Source: Nymphaea colorata
Lineage: Eukaryota; Streptophyta; Magnoliopsida; Nymphaeales; Nymphaeaceae
Assembly: GCF_008831285.2 (NCBI RefSeq)
Contig: NC_045138.2
Coordinates: 37,935,115 to 37,999,114 of the forward strand
Length of the DNA: 64,000 bases
Direction: 5' to 3'
Shown: positions 51,601 to 63,767 of the stretch, piece after piece
Position numbering within the stretch: position 1 is the first letter of the stretch
Layout: each line of letters opens with the position of its first letter
Made by a program: the position numbers and the translations under genes
Notes under the pieces: generated by a model
The model's input: only the letters and a program-made list of their open reading frames with translations
What the model was told of the DNA's origin: nothing
The model's database searches: none

Positions 51601-54600
51601 ATATTTAATCTATGTATTGCTACAAAAGCTTATAAAAGTCGAGAATTTTACCACATAGATGACATTCAAATTATCTTAATGAAATAAGGTTAGAGAAGAA
51701 AGACACACCCCCAAAATTTTGAGAAGCCAATATGTACTCTCCAGTAATCCAAACAACATCATGATATCTGCTAATGTCGATAAGGCAAATCTCTACCCTT
51801 GTTTATGGTGACATGACATCAAATAGGCTCTCAACAATGTAAAAACCGTGTAGCTTTATACCTACTACTGGTGCATCCTCCAACATCAAGTTGTCAACAG
51901 GAAGATGCTCACCGAGAAAACAAAATATAAATGAAGGGGCCATGAACATACTTCCAACTATACTGCAGCAAATACAATTGAAAGACATTCTTGCTCCGCA
52001 TACAAACCAAAACATGCTCTATGACCTCATTGCATTCTATGCTACTGATATTCCTTCTCTTCTTGCTAATGTCCAAAAGGTTATAGAAAGCTACAATGAA
52101 TCATGGAAGACATTACTTGTATGGCAACAATAAAAAAAATCCCATCAGGCTGTTCACTGTTGGATGTTTTTCAGGGACCACGAAGGTGACAATGAAGGAA
52201 CGTTCTCCAGCTATATTCCCCAAAAAGCTGTAGTTTAGAAGATAAAATGCACATTGCTGTAAATTTCAGCAGATACGTATGGTGTAAGCAGATCGTATTG
52301 AACACTTGCACGCAAGACCAACAGGAACCTTTGTGAACAATTGCTAAAAATCATTTTAAATAGTTTAATGATAGGTGCATAAACTGAATCTAAGTTGAAA
52401 AGCCAAAACAATTAAGTGAAATTCAAAAATAATCCCTGGAAACCTGCCAACAATAAAATAAAAGTACAAAAAGCTTATGTTTTCATGAACAAATCAATTA
52501 ACCATGTTTGGCTGGACAAGTCTGAGAATATGCAGCTCAATGGATCCAATACTTAACGGAAGCAATAATCTTTACATACATACACAAAGAAAAACATGGA
52601 GAGATTCCAAAAAATAAACCATTTTGTGTCAAGTAAAACACTGCTGAAATGAGGTTCTATTCATTATTCAGTTCATACTTACATCAAGAGCCCCCATACC
52701 AGTAAACGAATAAAGCCTGGTAGGAGTAACAGCCATAACATAGTATCTAGTTGCATTATTCGTACCAGTTGTTTCCATCTGTAGAATAGAAAAAAGTGAA
52801 CAATCAATCATCTATGTTAACAAGTGCCAATAACAAATTAATGAACAAACACTTATTTTGGATAAAGAAGGTTTAAGTAAAGGTATCTTACAAGCCATGT
52901 ATAGTGACACAGTTGGCTTTTTAAAATCATTACGCCATGTTTTTCAGATCTTCTTCAAAAGTCTAGCTTCAAATATTTTATATTTTAATATGTCAGTAAA
53001 TATTCTATGGTCAATTTTGTTAATTCTTTCAAAGACTACAAGCATTTTGTGGCTTTTTATTTACATCACAAATTTGGTCCCTAGTTCATCTATCAAAAAA
53101 GAAACCCATGGAGTAAAATGCTACTATACTTGTATTCTGGCCTCCAACATCCTCGGACCTCAGTAATTTGTCAGGATGCCACACCCATGCCGACATGCTG
53201 TCTACTTTGGTTAAGTTTTTGTTCAGTAATGTATAAGTTGTGAATACAAATAATCGATACTTGCTTAAAATCTTATTGTTTCCACACACACACACACAAA
53301 TATATATATATATATATATATATATCTGCACCCAAGATTTTTTAAAACTACTCTGCACCTCTGTCTGCAACTGAATCCATGTCCACAACCACACCCATGT
53401 GACATGGTCAATAATCTAATATGTGTAAAAGACACATAGCACTCTTGTTTAACATTTAAGATTTTGCAGTCTCGTTCTTTCTCGCTAAACATACGCAAAC
53501 ATGCATGCAAACTCTTAAATAATGATCACAACACCTATATAAACTTCTAGCAAATTTAACCACTCGGTCAAAATTAACCAGCAAGGCGTATGCTTATAAA
53601 GCACTCTATAGAGTACCTGGAGATCCATGAATGGCTCTTGAAGCTCAGAAAGTTCATAAAGCGACCTCAGATACTTCTCCCTCTTCTCTTTTTCATCCAC
53701 AAAAACCTCATAAAGTTGACCGCTGTCAGTCCCAAGAATCACTTCCCTTGTAGAAGCTTTATGCAGAAGAATTATGTTAAAAATAAGAAATAAAATGGGA
53801 TTGGATGCCATAATGTCATGATCCAAATCTGGACCTGTAAAAATTGAAATAACTTTATGTAAAGAAACCACCTTCTGTTATCTGTTGCCTGTTCCAAGCA
53901 ACAGCATTAACCATGAGCCCCTTCAGTTTGGCAAGGATTCGAGGCTTGCGCCATTTTGCATGTATGTAGAATGTCTCAGCTCCTCCAGTGCAAAGGACAG
54001 TTGCTATACAATGACTGCCACCAGGATCCAGGAACACACTGTGTACAGGTTGATCTCCCATTCTGCTGGACGAAAGATCCAGATCTACAGCCACATGCAT
54101 GAAACGCATAGAAAGCTACAAACATTGGCATGGAGAACGATGGTAAAGGAGATCAAAATAAAAGAAATGCTTCCTTTCAGGTATTTGAACCGATTGCTCA
54201 GTATGTCCACAGTCAACCGCATTGTACAGGTTAATTGAAAACGAGATAAACAATAACTGTTGGATACTATATATTAATCTATATACCAACAACTGCTTGG
54301 CATTAATCAAATAAAAGACGAAAACATGAGCTCATAATTTATTTGAACTTCACAATCATCAAATCATGCAGAATTTCAGTGCCCCTGCTCTAGAAATGTG
54401 TATGAATAACTTAGCAAAGACATAGTCCGCTTTTAAACTTTCTGGTAAAAACATTTTTAAGTTACGCTAAAAACATAAAAGGAGCCAAGAGATGTATATC
54501 AGCGATCAAAAAAGGATGTGGATAAAGAATTCTTGAAAACAATTCTCCCAAGTCCTATGATAAAAGATCCTAAGAAAGATAAAAGCAATACATACTATTG

Positions 54601-55256
54601 TTTCGATCCATAACCAACACATTGTTTATGCATTGCGCTGCGTCAAATTCCAAATATATCTGAAGTTCATAGAAAATAAGACTAGTTTGTCTGCAGTCTA
54701 GACGAATCCAAGCATCTTAAACTTTAGGGCGTCAAAAGAAAGACAGCTAAAGAAAATTGTTCATGATCAAAAGAAGCGGTATGAGTTTTTTTACGATCGC
54801 GGATTACTTACACGATAAAACGGAGATCATTGTGTGCCCTAAGGACAATACTAAACAGTGAAGGAATGCGATCAATACTACGATTGCTAAATAACTGAAA
54901 GGAAAACAATGCGCTTCCAAATTAAACAGTATAGGAGACGACGGCATGATTCAATCCATCAAGATTACAGGAGTACCTGAGAATGCCGTAACTGAAAGGT
55001 ATAGTGCACTAGCAAATTAAAAAATATAGGAGGAGATGACGCAATCCATCGAGATTGCAAAATTGTCTGACAAATTAACGGACGAAATGTTACCGTAAGA
55101 ATCTAGGCCTCCGAAATCATGCCTGATAAGCCAACCCTTGCTCGTCCCGATCACGATGACGTTGTTCCCTGCGGCCATACACGTAATTACGCCATGACCC
55201 TTGGCCGCGTACCTTTCGAGCGTGTCTACCGAAAAGATATGCCTCCCGCTACTCAT
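29042..55256 (-). CDS. VPS18: Vacuolar protein sorting-associated protein 18 (VPS18), complete, 23 exons, 992 aa
   Basis: Exons: 55256-55094, 54084-53872, 53756-53617, 52778-52683, 50536-50469, 50111-50010, 49738-49594, 48035-47892, 47825-47706, 47542-47486, 45835-45776, 44992-44885, 43190-43033, 41315-41237, 39189-39127, 38981-38851, 37035-36930, 35421-35233, 34281-34054, 33044-32889, 31825-31667, 29451-29329, 29212-29042. They sum to 2979 bases in one frame, close to the 988 aa of Arabidopsis VPS18. The order is an N-terminal beta-propeller (DPGGSHCIAT, GGAETFY, VNAVAWNRQQITE), alpha-solenoid/CHCR region (NETHEVIKYLEFCVHRL, KYALRLCLKERR), coiled coil about 791-835, and RING-H2: Cys841, Cys844, Cys874, His876, His879, Cys882, Cys949, Cys952. 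VPS18 is a core subunit of the HOPS/CORVET tethering complexes and acts in vacuole fusion and vacuole biogenesis. An in-frame ATG 17 codons upstream (55307) would give 1009 aa; the MSSGRHIFSVD start at 55256 matches the family better. The introns are full of repeats. Confidence 0.95.
30577..30604. repeat. (AT)n microsatellite in VPS18 intron 21
   Basis: AT run within 29452-31666. Confidence 0.95.
30720..31160. repeat. A/T-rich dispersed repeat in VPS18 intron 21
   Basis: It begins with GCGACGAGTTTTTTCTTGGC and a TAATACGGCAA word, then long A- and T-runs with GTGAAAA/AAAACG words and two (AT)n tracts (31084-31094, 31136-31155). A related copy is at 43945-44240. Confidence 0.55.
33435..33488. 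repeat. Tandem duplication, 27 bp x 2, in VPS18 intron 19
   Basis: Copies 33435-33461 and 33462-33488 differ at one base (AGAAGCTCATG versus AGAAGTTCATG). The start of a third, degenerate copy follows. Confidence 0.9.
36357..36523. repeat. Tandem duplication, 86-bp period, in VPS18 intron 17
   Basis: The first copy starts at 36357 and the second at 36443 (GTTCATGGACTAGATTGGGC). They differ at only a few positions, so the duplication is fairly recent. Confidence 0.92.
40446..40462. repeat. (AT)n microsatellite in VPS18 intron 14
   Basis: Short AT run in a T-rich intron segment. Confidence 0.9.
43945..44240. repeat. A-rich dispersed repeat in VPS18 intron 12, related to 30720-31160
   Basis: It shares the GGCGAGGCTTTTCTTGAGTA/TGATACGGCAAG opening, then A-rich sequence ending with GTGAAAAAAGG and TTCTTTTTTCGC words. 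A purine-rich run (44250-44350) and a GC-richer block (44350-44490) follow. Confidence 0.5.
48058..48840. mobile_element. Candidate non-autonomous transposon (783 bp) in VPS18 intron 7
   Basis: The left end reads ATCAATGTTAT and the right end, on the other strand, ATCAATGTTGT. Just inside both is AGGCATATCA. These inverted ends bound a segment with palindromic TATCATATGATAC-type words, unlike the flanking intron. No transposase is encoded. A clear target-site duplication is not visible, so class and exact borders are uncertain. Confidence 0.5.
53283..53325. repeat. Compound (CA)n-(TA)n microsatellite in VPS18 intron 3
   Basis: CA run at about 53283-53297, then AT run at about 53300-53325. 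Confidence 0.95.
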
Positions 55257-55984
55257 CTTTCTTGCTGCTTGGGCAATGCGGGTGATCGATGCTCCGTCGA
55301 TTTTCACGACCGATGAACGAATAAATAAGGTCCGGGAACGCGATCAGAACACATGGCGATCGCCGGCGACGAAACGCCGAAAGCAGATGAGAACAGTCGA
55401 GCGGTGAGAAGACTGACGAGGAAGTTGAGGGGAAGCGGTGAAGAGTTTTATCGGATCTCTCGTTCGGTTGATGGATCGAATGGAAATGATCGTAGCGTCC
55501 GCGTTGGGGTTTTTCTTCTTGGGCTGATCGGAAACGGTTTCGGCCTTGACCCGTCTTGTACCGACGCCGAAAGCCGTTGTGTTGAGTGATGAAAAGGAGA
55601 ACGGTCTGATTGGTTGTCCGGGTTGCTCTTATCAAGCCCGATTAAAGAACCGATAACGGGGTATGTTTTCAACCAATTATGTAACATACGGGTCTGGATC
55701 ATTAGACGATTAAAATTTGCAATCTCGATCTCCGTCTCCGTCTCCGTCTCAAAGGTCAGAGTGTTAAATCTAACGGGCCGCTGAAAACAAAGTAAAATTC
55801 GGATTTGAGGTTCATTACTCGTTTATGTTAACCGGATACAGCCGAATTTTAGCGGGACGGAGTGGAATGGCAACATTTTGGCGGGAAACTGTGTTTGTTC
55901 TGACGAAGCCACCCATTCCGCCAAGGTCTTGGATTGATGAATTATTAGAGGCAGCCGTCCCTCGGTCGAAGGGTCGAGTGCAGG

Positions 55985-56400
55985 AAACCAGTTAGCTTGA
56001 GCTCGACCAGCTCGAACTAGACTCGATTAACATATAGTTTGTTTCAAATTCGACTCAAATTTTATATGATGATCTCTAGCTCAACTTGTTTAACCGAGTT
56101 TGTGCTCGAGCTCGGCTCATTTAATTAAGCTATTGTCTCTTGATACATATTTTATGCTTAAAAATCACATTTTTATTCGAGCCATTTTAAGTTTTTTAAA
56201 TTTCAAAAATAAGTATTAGTATTAAATGAGCCTAATTGAGTCTAGTTCATCCAACTCGAACTCCACTCTTTTACAATATCGAGTTATTGGATAAGCTCAA
56301 ACTCGACTTATTTAGCTTATGAGTTGAGCTATAGTCGAGCTTAACAAAGCGAGTTTTAGTATAGCCCAAGTTGGTTCGACTAGTTTAACGTTCTTAGTCG
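55985..56400. repeat. GAGCTCGA-rich dispersed repeat
   Basis: Many overlapping words such as GAGCTCGACC, AGCTCGAACTAGACTCGA, GTGCTCGAGCTCGGCTC and GAGTTGAGCTATAGTCGAGC. The segment at 7430-7740 has the same vocabulary. Confidence 0.5.
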
Positions 56401-56912
56401 AGGTTCAAATAAAACAACCATAAACATTGACATGGTTTCTAAATGCAACAATTGCCTATAGCTTCTTTTTTAGCCGTTATTCATTAATTTTTTCAGTCAT
56501 GAAATTAAATTTTTAACCATTTGGCACCCTTGTGACTTTTATAGCAAAGTTTTTAACCATCCGACACCAAGGAGCTGGCCCTCAAAGAATAAAAAACACA
56601 TTACTTGAAAGCCCCTACACGATCCCGAGACAAATTTTGCTTTTAGATATATTTAATCAATTTAAAAGCCAAACCATTGAAAATTTCGATATTATTTTTA
56701 AGCAACCAAACGTTGTCTTAAATAAATTAAATTAGGAACAACAACGGCGAATCAGAATCAGTAGTAAATATGTCGACATGTCCAATATCCGTTTAGAAGG
56801 AAAACTTTTATTAGGTTTTCGGATTCGGGGCTGTCCAACACCACCCCGGGGCAGCGCCCGGCCCTCTTTTGCTTCCTCTCTCTTCCCACTCCCTCTCATC
56901 TCCGGCCCACCT

Positions 56913-56918
56913 TATATA
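56913..56918 (+). promoter_or_regulatory. TATA box of the MYB4R1-like gene
   Basis: CTTATATACAATTTAAA on the plus strand, about 200 bases before the start codon and followed by a leader with a (GA)n tract. The position fits a short 5' UTR. Confidence 0.5.
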
Positions 56919-56980
56919 CAATTTAAACGCTTTTCAAGAACTAGCCACGGGAAATCGACCGACATGACGGAAGGACGGCG

Positions 56981-57003
56981 AGAGAGAGAGAGAGAGAGAG
57001 AGA
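56981..57003. repeat. (AG)n microsatellite in the MYB4R1-like 5' leader
   Basis: AG run about 110 bases before the start codon, a common feature of plant 5' UTRs. Confidence 0.95.
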
Positions 57004-57114
57004 AAAGGCGCGGTTGTGGCGCGTTTTCCCGCTCGTTCGCTGCTTCTATTCTCCCATCGGAGCCCCGAGTTGAATCTCCTCTAAAACCCTAATTCTCTCT
57101 CTCTAGCCGGAACG

Positions 57115-60100
57115 ATGGATTCCTGGCGGTATGAAGACGACGAAGAGGCGGATGAATACGATGAAGAAGACGATGACCTCTTCCGCCAAGACTTGGAGGC
57201 TCTGAAGAGGGCGTGCATGCTCACGGGCGGCGGCGATGAATACGAGGCCGCGGCGCCTGATCGGGTAGCGGAGTCGGGAACCGAGAGCGAGGAAATCGAC
57301 GACATGGAGTTCCTCCGGAGCATCCAGAAGAAATTATGCCTTCCGATCGATGTAAGTGCACGAACTTCGGATGGGTCGTCCGACCTCGTCGAGGACGATT
57401 TCGAGACACTGAGAGCAATCGAGTGCAGGTTCGCTAAGTACGACGACGGTAAGAATAACCCGATGGTTTTGACATTGGTTTTCGTCTGTTCATTTCGTCC
57501 GATTGTTTAAACGTTCGAAGCATCGTTAGTTAGAGGAAAAGAAAGCAAGCGACCGAAGGCAACAGTTGGGAGGTTTTGGTTGTTTATTTATTTTGTTTGG
57601 TTCTGTGCGAAGTCGTGGTAGTATGCCAAGTTGGTGTAATATGTACCGGTACACTGGCATACGAAATAATCCAATGTGCTATTTTTACGGTGTGTGTGTG
57701 TGTGTTGAATCTGAATAAGCGGGGAACTGTCCAACTTTGGAGAGCAAATACAACAAAAACAATGATGTCATGCGATTTTATTCTCCCAGTAGAGAGGAAC
57801 AAAAAGTAATATACCATCCACTTGCAGAAACTTAACGGCCGTCCCCTGTTACTTACATGCATCTAGCTTTGAGAGTGACTAGTGATCACGTATATGCGAC
57901 AAGTCTAGATAACTGTATCTGGAAATACAAAAAGGTTGATAACTAATTTTTCATTGCTTAGTGTCTGGGATCCTTCAGCCGATTGCCTAGCTTGTTTGAG
58001 ATCAACTGAATTCACCTTTTAATGCAAGGAAACTGATGTTCAAGAAGCTGTGTGAAAGAGGAAGTGGAAGAATGTCGAGCATTATCTTATCCGCACTCAT
58101 GTCATTTCTTATATTCTACTGAAGACTTGAAAGGAGGCAATAAATGTTTTGCAAGGGGCGGAGCTTGTGATATATTTGGACATGACGGAATGGAGAAGGA
58201 GGTCTATGACTTTGATTCCTAATACAATCGTGACGACTTATAGTAAATACAATCCATTTAGATGTCTTAAATGATATCACCATTCTAATTCGCCCTTCCC
58301 CTGTTGTCTCATTCAAGTGTTTCATGTCGATGACATCATAGTTGCAACTTATGTCTAGGCAATAAAATTTATTAATACCAGTGTTGTATCAAATTCAAGC
58401 AGGTTGCAGGAAGGACATTCCTAAAGCTTGCAGACCCGATACCCAACCCAACTATGAATGATAATATTTAGGAATGGCTGGTAAGTGAGAAAGTATCATC
58501 TAGAAAAGCCACGTAACAGAAGATACTAATAGCAGTAGCATGCTAAGAATAGAATAAAATGCATGCGTCTTATTTCAGAAACTCTTTTAAGATTTGTTAA
58601 GCTTCCTATCTCACAAGTTCTTAAAAACTATGCAATTATGCTATGCATCTGTCACATTGATCCACTTGGAAGGTATTGGATCATCATAAAGCTAAGGTGA
58701 TAAACCTATGTTTCCTTCCTGTCTCATCCCACATATGTTGTTAACCTACACACAGTGTTCTGTTTCATGGTTTGCTCATAAATTTGTGATGGTGTTTACT
58801 TGCAAATATTTTAGCTTTTGCAATGTCTTTGACATGCACCAAATTGGCATGGGAATGATGATATTTCTCTTCCTAATCTATTTTAGATGTTCGAATCTGA
58901 CTCACTTGAATATATGCTTCTCTTTTGGAAATATGTTTTTATGTTTGGAAAACAAAGAACAGGACCACAGGTCCTCATAGGAGGTTAATCATTATCAGAA
59001 AATCACTGATAGTAAAATGATAGATAGAGCTACAGTAACAGTAACAAAACCACAAAGAAAAAATGGCTTCCATACGAGAACTCAATGCCTTGGTGATGAA
59101 AATAACATATGGCATTTGCTGTTGGTCCCGTATCTACATAGGCGACATTAGATGCTATTGTGTTGCAGGTGCTTGCGGCACTTGATCTCATGATGAGAGG
59201 GTTCCAGCTTAGGAGGCATATGCTTGCAGTCAAGTACATGTTTTCTCTATGGCAAGTTGACAATTTGTCCAAAATCTTCAATATATGTCAAGAACTTAAC
59301 ATGAATAAAGTTATTAGACAAAGGGTAGAGTTGAGAAATGTTCTTGAATAAATTGCAATGCTGTAAAAATAAGTTTGTAGTATAAAATTATAAGCTCTTT
59401 TGATTAGTTTTTGACATGGTTGGTAAGTAGGAGGTACAACTTTTATGTTGGCTGGCATAGGCAGTAGGAACAAAATTTGTTTGTATTGCCGTCATCATTC
59501 AAACCCTTTTAGATGATTGTGGTTCTGATCTCTATAACTTGGGGATTTATAAATGCTGAAGCACCCATGTCACATTCACATCCATTTTACACTCTAATCC
59601 TGAGAACCAAGGAGCTAAAAATATATGATCTTACACAAGATCCTGGAGAAAGGGCAACATATTATTGTAAAGAGAATTATTTCCAGTTTGAACAGAAGTG
59701 ATTTTTTGAAATTTTTTTCCTTCATATGTTCCATAGCTGTACCACAACTGTACTGCAACAGTGATGACAATGATTTTTTTCCTTTATTCATCAATTGGTT
59801 GTCAAGTTTGGAAGCCAGTAGGTCATTCAAGACCCTAAAAAGACCAATTGGGACCAGTTGGAACTAGTCTGTTTGACTTGGTCCAATTGGAGACCCAAAA
59901 GGGCCAATTGCAAATGGTTGGGGCTATTTATAACTACATATATTTAAAGGAAATAAATGGGCAAACAATATACCTATAAACGAATGTACGTATATTTATA
60001 TGTCAAGGATTAGTTGGCTGACTAACATCTAGGTTGACTAGTCGACTTGTTTGACCAACTACTTGTTGGTTCGAAGCACATGTCGATCAACAACTTTGCT

Positions 60101-63100
60101 TAGTATTTCTTAATTGCAGTTGTTGCACCATTTTTTTTTTGTTTTATTTCATGGTAGTCGCCATGTTTGACACTTTAAATTTCTGCAAATAATTTTCTCT
60201 TACTTTTATCTGGTGTTTTTGTGTATGTCATGCATATTGCAAGGTTTGGAGATCTGGTACTGGATACATGTCATTCATGTCCAACAAAATGATGCACCAT
60301 GGGGCTGTGCTCTTCTTTAGTTATTGTTAGTACCATTTTTTTAGTGCCTCTTTATACAATGTCAATTATTTTTCTCTATTTATGTAGATGAAGCAAAAAA
60401 GAAAGAAAGCAGTTCCATGCAGCATGGCTCGGACAGTGTGAGAGTTGAACTCCAAACTAATGGCGATGCATCTCTCCAGAGCGTTATTGGTTCAAGTAGT
60501 ACTGTTTCCACACCCCTGACATTGGGATCTGCAGATGTCTTTGGCCTCGAAGATCATTCTACAAGTGCCAGGGGACATGGTCCTGAGGGAGATGAATTGC
60601 CCAGCAGTTCTGTAGCTCCACTCACAAAATCACACTTCTCGGATTCTGTTAGAGTTTTCATCGAAGCTGTTAAGAAGAACAGATTGTGTCAACAATTTAT
60701 TAGAAGTAAGTTGACACAGATTGAGACAATGCTTAGTGAGAACAAAGAGCTGATAAACCGAGCAAAATGCTTAGTTGATCTCCAGATTGCATGCAAAAGG
60801 CAAGCAACACGGTTCTTGCGTCAAGAAAGTGGTGCACGTGTCAGGTTAATCTCGCTTCCAGATGCTAGAAAGCAATCTAGGAATCTCCAGGTCACAATCT
60901 GCAACTATTTGTAGTTTTTGGTTTTGTATCCTGTTGCTCACTTGTCATTTCTCTAAACTATCAATTTTCTTCTTCATCTCATTTTTGTATTTTCTGTATT
61001 TTGGCACATGCTTGCGGCAGCCTTTATATGTATGGAACCATTTTGGTTTTGACCGTAAGAGTCCCATTTGAGAACATGAATACAAGATAGACCTTGACAG
61101 CTAAAGCATAATACATGAATGTCCTTGGAAGCCAGTTCCCACAAATTTTCTCCATAATCCATATAAAGTAAGCAAATTTCTTGGCAAATAGAGAGCCCCA
61201 GTAATATGCTCTAAGGAGGATGTGTGCAATATAGAAGTACAAAAATTATTTAGTTCAGTACCTCCGTATGACAATATTTTGATGTCTAATTGTCAGGTGC
61301 ATCTTTTCTAGAAAGCCAAGGAGCTATAGAAGTGAGTCAGCATTTGGGCTGTAGTACAAACAGAGAAGAGTAACCAATGCTTCATGACTGACCTCCTATC
61401 ACCAAGTACGGGGGATATTCCAATGATATACGGGAAGGATTTTAACTTAACATACTTGGAGGAAGCTTTGAGTCGTCAAACTTCTAAATTAGTAGAGATT
61501 AGTGACTGTAGGCAATATACCATTCTTGAAGTTTTCATCACCATCGTCTACTTTTTCCACAGTTTTCTGCTTGTTTCCTTAAGTTTCTATTTTTGATGTC
61601 TACCCTCAGATGGTGTTTAAATTGGTTTTGTCAAGACTGGTAGAAAGGTTTTTTTTTTTTCCTTTTCTTGATTTTTTTTTTACAAGGGTAACCCTCGCAA
61701 ACTTTCCAACAAATCTCTAATAAAGTGCTTGAGTTGCCTTTTTATTGTCTTATTGTCAGTCCTACTACATAGAAGGGATTCTCATGGTTTCAGGTAAACC
61801 TTGAGAGCTCGAGTTTCCTTCCTTTTTTTTTTTTTTGCTCTATAGTCATTCCTTCAAAGAAATGAATTCATGGCTCTGGTTAATGTCTTGTGTTATTTCT
61901 TTAATACTAGGTTTTGATAATGTTAACTAGATTGTATTAAGCTAATATTTGTAAGTATTTTGTCTTTTGAATCACTAATGGGCTATGCTGCTCTAAGTGT
62001 CCATCTTTTTGACATTCTCTGCCTTGTAGACATTTCTTTGGCAAAGTTCTGTGCATTTCTCATGTTTGATGTTACTAAAGCATTCCACATTAAGTCGCCA
62101 TTCTGTGTGGGACCTGTGGGTTGTATCCTTGTGCAACACTTGACTAGATTTTCAACAAAGCAGATGGTTAAGATGCATTTATATTTTGGTAACTTTACTG
62201 GGAGAGAATTGCCGCTTTTTCTATGTTGCATGTGAGCGCTAGCATGCATACAGTGTGTATTGCATCCTTGTGCACTTGGCTGTCTATAGGGCAGTTAGCA
62301 TGTCAGATGGTTAAGATGGGTTTATGTTCTTGTAACGTGACAGACACAGGAGCTTTGCTGCTTGATGTCATTTGCAAGCACTAGGCATGCATGGGGACAG
62401 CAAAGTTTCCTATATTTTGGTCTTACTGGATAGTATTGAAAAAGCTAACCGTTTCTTGTTGATGTTTTTCATTAGTATTGCTTGTACACGACCCATCACA
62501 TGGCTGAATGATTGCAGGAGGAGAAAATTTCTCCCTTGTTTTTCGGTCCCAGGGAGAATTCACATGTTCCATTCTTCAGGAAGATGCTTTCCAAATTCCC
62601 GTCAGCTTTAAAGAGGAGACCTTGGTCTAGTATGGAGAGGGAGAACCTTGCTAAGGGTGTTAAACAGCAAATCCAAGAGTTTTTACTTTGCAACTCAATG
62701 GAGCTCCTTTGGTAGGCTTTTCTTTGCAGGGTCTCCCATGGTTGTTTTTTGTTGAGTGAACCTTAACTGATATTTCATTTCATTGCAGTGGTTCAGAAGA
62801 AGATTTTAATCAACCAAACCTTTTAGATACTGCTGTTGCAGATATCAGCAATCTAAATATCTCGCCAGAACACATTAAATCATTTTTACCCCAGGTTGAT
62901 TGGAACCGTTTGGCATCTATGTATCTAAAGGACCGGTCTGGTGCAGAATGTCGGGCAAGGTGATTGTTTGATCTGTGTAATGGCAATAGAATCTATCAAT
63001 ATTTTTTCTAGGCTAGCATATTCTGAGCCTCTATGGTGTGAGCACCTTCTTTCTGAATAAATAAATTTAAAATAGCTCGTTTGCTGTGCCTTGTATGCAT

Positions 63101-63767
63101 TTATCCACAGTTGAATGGAATCTATTTGCATATATTGGCTTTGGGTTTCTCTCTGTAAGTGCATTTTTTGTCAAGGGCCAACAACTTCTTTGCTTTGCAA
63201 TTGTGTGTTTATGTGTTTCTTGTGGGCGTTTAGTTGAAGTTTTCATGAATTGATGATGGTATTTTTTTTGGGTTTTTCTGATAAAAATAGATATGAATTA
63301 TCTACCTGGATGTTTTGAATGACAGTTTTGTGTACATCAGTACATGTGCATCAGAAGAAGTCACAACCACATTCAATTATTCTTTCCTCCTTTTTATTCC
63401 TTCAACTTCTTTATATGTTATCTGGTTGACTAGACATGATCCCTTTCTACAGATGGCTAAACACTGAAGATCCTTTGATCAACCATAGCCCATGGAGTAA
63501 GAGTGATGATAAACAATTACTGTTCATTGTGCAACAAGGTGGACCATATAATTGGATTCATGTAGCAGAGTTGCTGGGGATCAATAGAACTGCTTCTCAA
63601 TGTTTGTCAAGGTACCAACGTAGTCTTAATGTAAATATCTTGAGGGGTGATTGGACTGAAGAAGAAGATGTTCAGCTCCGTGCAGCTGTGGAAGCCTGTG
63701 GTGAAAACGACTGGCAACTAGTTGCATCTCATTTGGAAGGGAGGACAGGCGTTCAGTGTTCAAATAG
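57115..63767 (+). CDS. MYB4R1: MYB4R1/SNAPC4-like MYB protein, 5' part (five exons, runs off right edge)
   Basis: Exons: 57115-57448, 60388-60890, 62518-62711, 62789-62959, 63453-63767. All have GT-AG sites and join in frame to 505 codons; the next exon lies beyond 64000. The N-terminus is strongly acidic (DDEEADEYDEEDDD), then DDMEFLRSIQKKL and DFETLRAIECRF, short repeated motifs seen in this family. Exon 2 includes SVRVFIEAVKKNRLCQQFIRSKL. MYB repeats begin with RRPWSSMERENLAKGVKQQ (about 313), interrupted by a loop and resumed at DWNRLASMYLKDRSGAECRARW (ends 402). Next are PWSKSDDKQLL...CLSRYQRSLN (414-460) and GDWTEEEDVQLRAAVEACGENDWQLVASHLEGRTGVQCSNR. This matches Arabidopsis MYB4R1 and animal SNAPC4, the large DNA-binding subunit of the snRNA-activating complex that binds the proximal element of snRNA promoters. 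The start follows a TATA box and leader and is the first ATG. Confidence 0.9.
57691..57705. repeat. (TG)n tract in MYB4R1-like intron 1
   Basis: Short TG run in the 2.9-kb first intron. Confidence 0.9.
59820..60110. repeat. Dispersed repeat in MYB4R1-like intron 1
   Basis: CCAATTGG/GACC-rich words (59820-59930) are followed by a TTTAAAGGAAATAAAT ... GAATGTACGTA ... ATGTCAAGGATTAGTTGG run. That run parallels TTTAAGGAAATCAAT ... GAATGTACATA ... AGGTCAAGAAATAGTCAG in kinase intron 3 (21080-21170), in the same orientation. Confidence 0.55.
62119..62395. repeat. Diverged tandem duplication, about 143-bp period, in MYB4R1-like intron 2
   Basis: The motif CAGATGGTTAAGATG recurs at 62161 and 62304, each preceded by a TATTGCATCCTTGTGCA-like word and followed by a TTTAT...TTGTAAC-like word. 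Confidence 0.65.

Larger units (their letters stand above)
55257..57114. other. Divergent intergenic region between VPS18 and the MYB4R1-like gene
   Basis: The left part (55257-55700) is the GC-richer VPS18 leader and promoter zone. A small (CTCCGT)n run lies near 55733. The middle (about 55985-56400) is a GAGCTCGA/CTCGAGCTC-rich repeat like that at 7430-7740. The right part is the promoter and leader of the MYB4R1-like gene. No additional gene was recognised. Confidence 0.55.

Noticed and set aside
55249-55635. Frames covering the VPS18 leader in the other frames and strand
   Set aside because: Arg/Ser-rich frames from GC-richer leader DNA; they overlap VPS18 exon 1 and have no family match.
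57081-57418. Ser-rich and Arg-rich antisense frames
   Set aside because: Shadows of the acidic MYB4R1-like exon 1.
59160-59351. Frame after a TGTTGCAG acceptor-like site in MYB4R1-like intron 1
   Set aside because: Considered as an extra exon, but exon 1 (phase 1) joins 60388 perfectly and the sequence has no family similarity.
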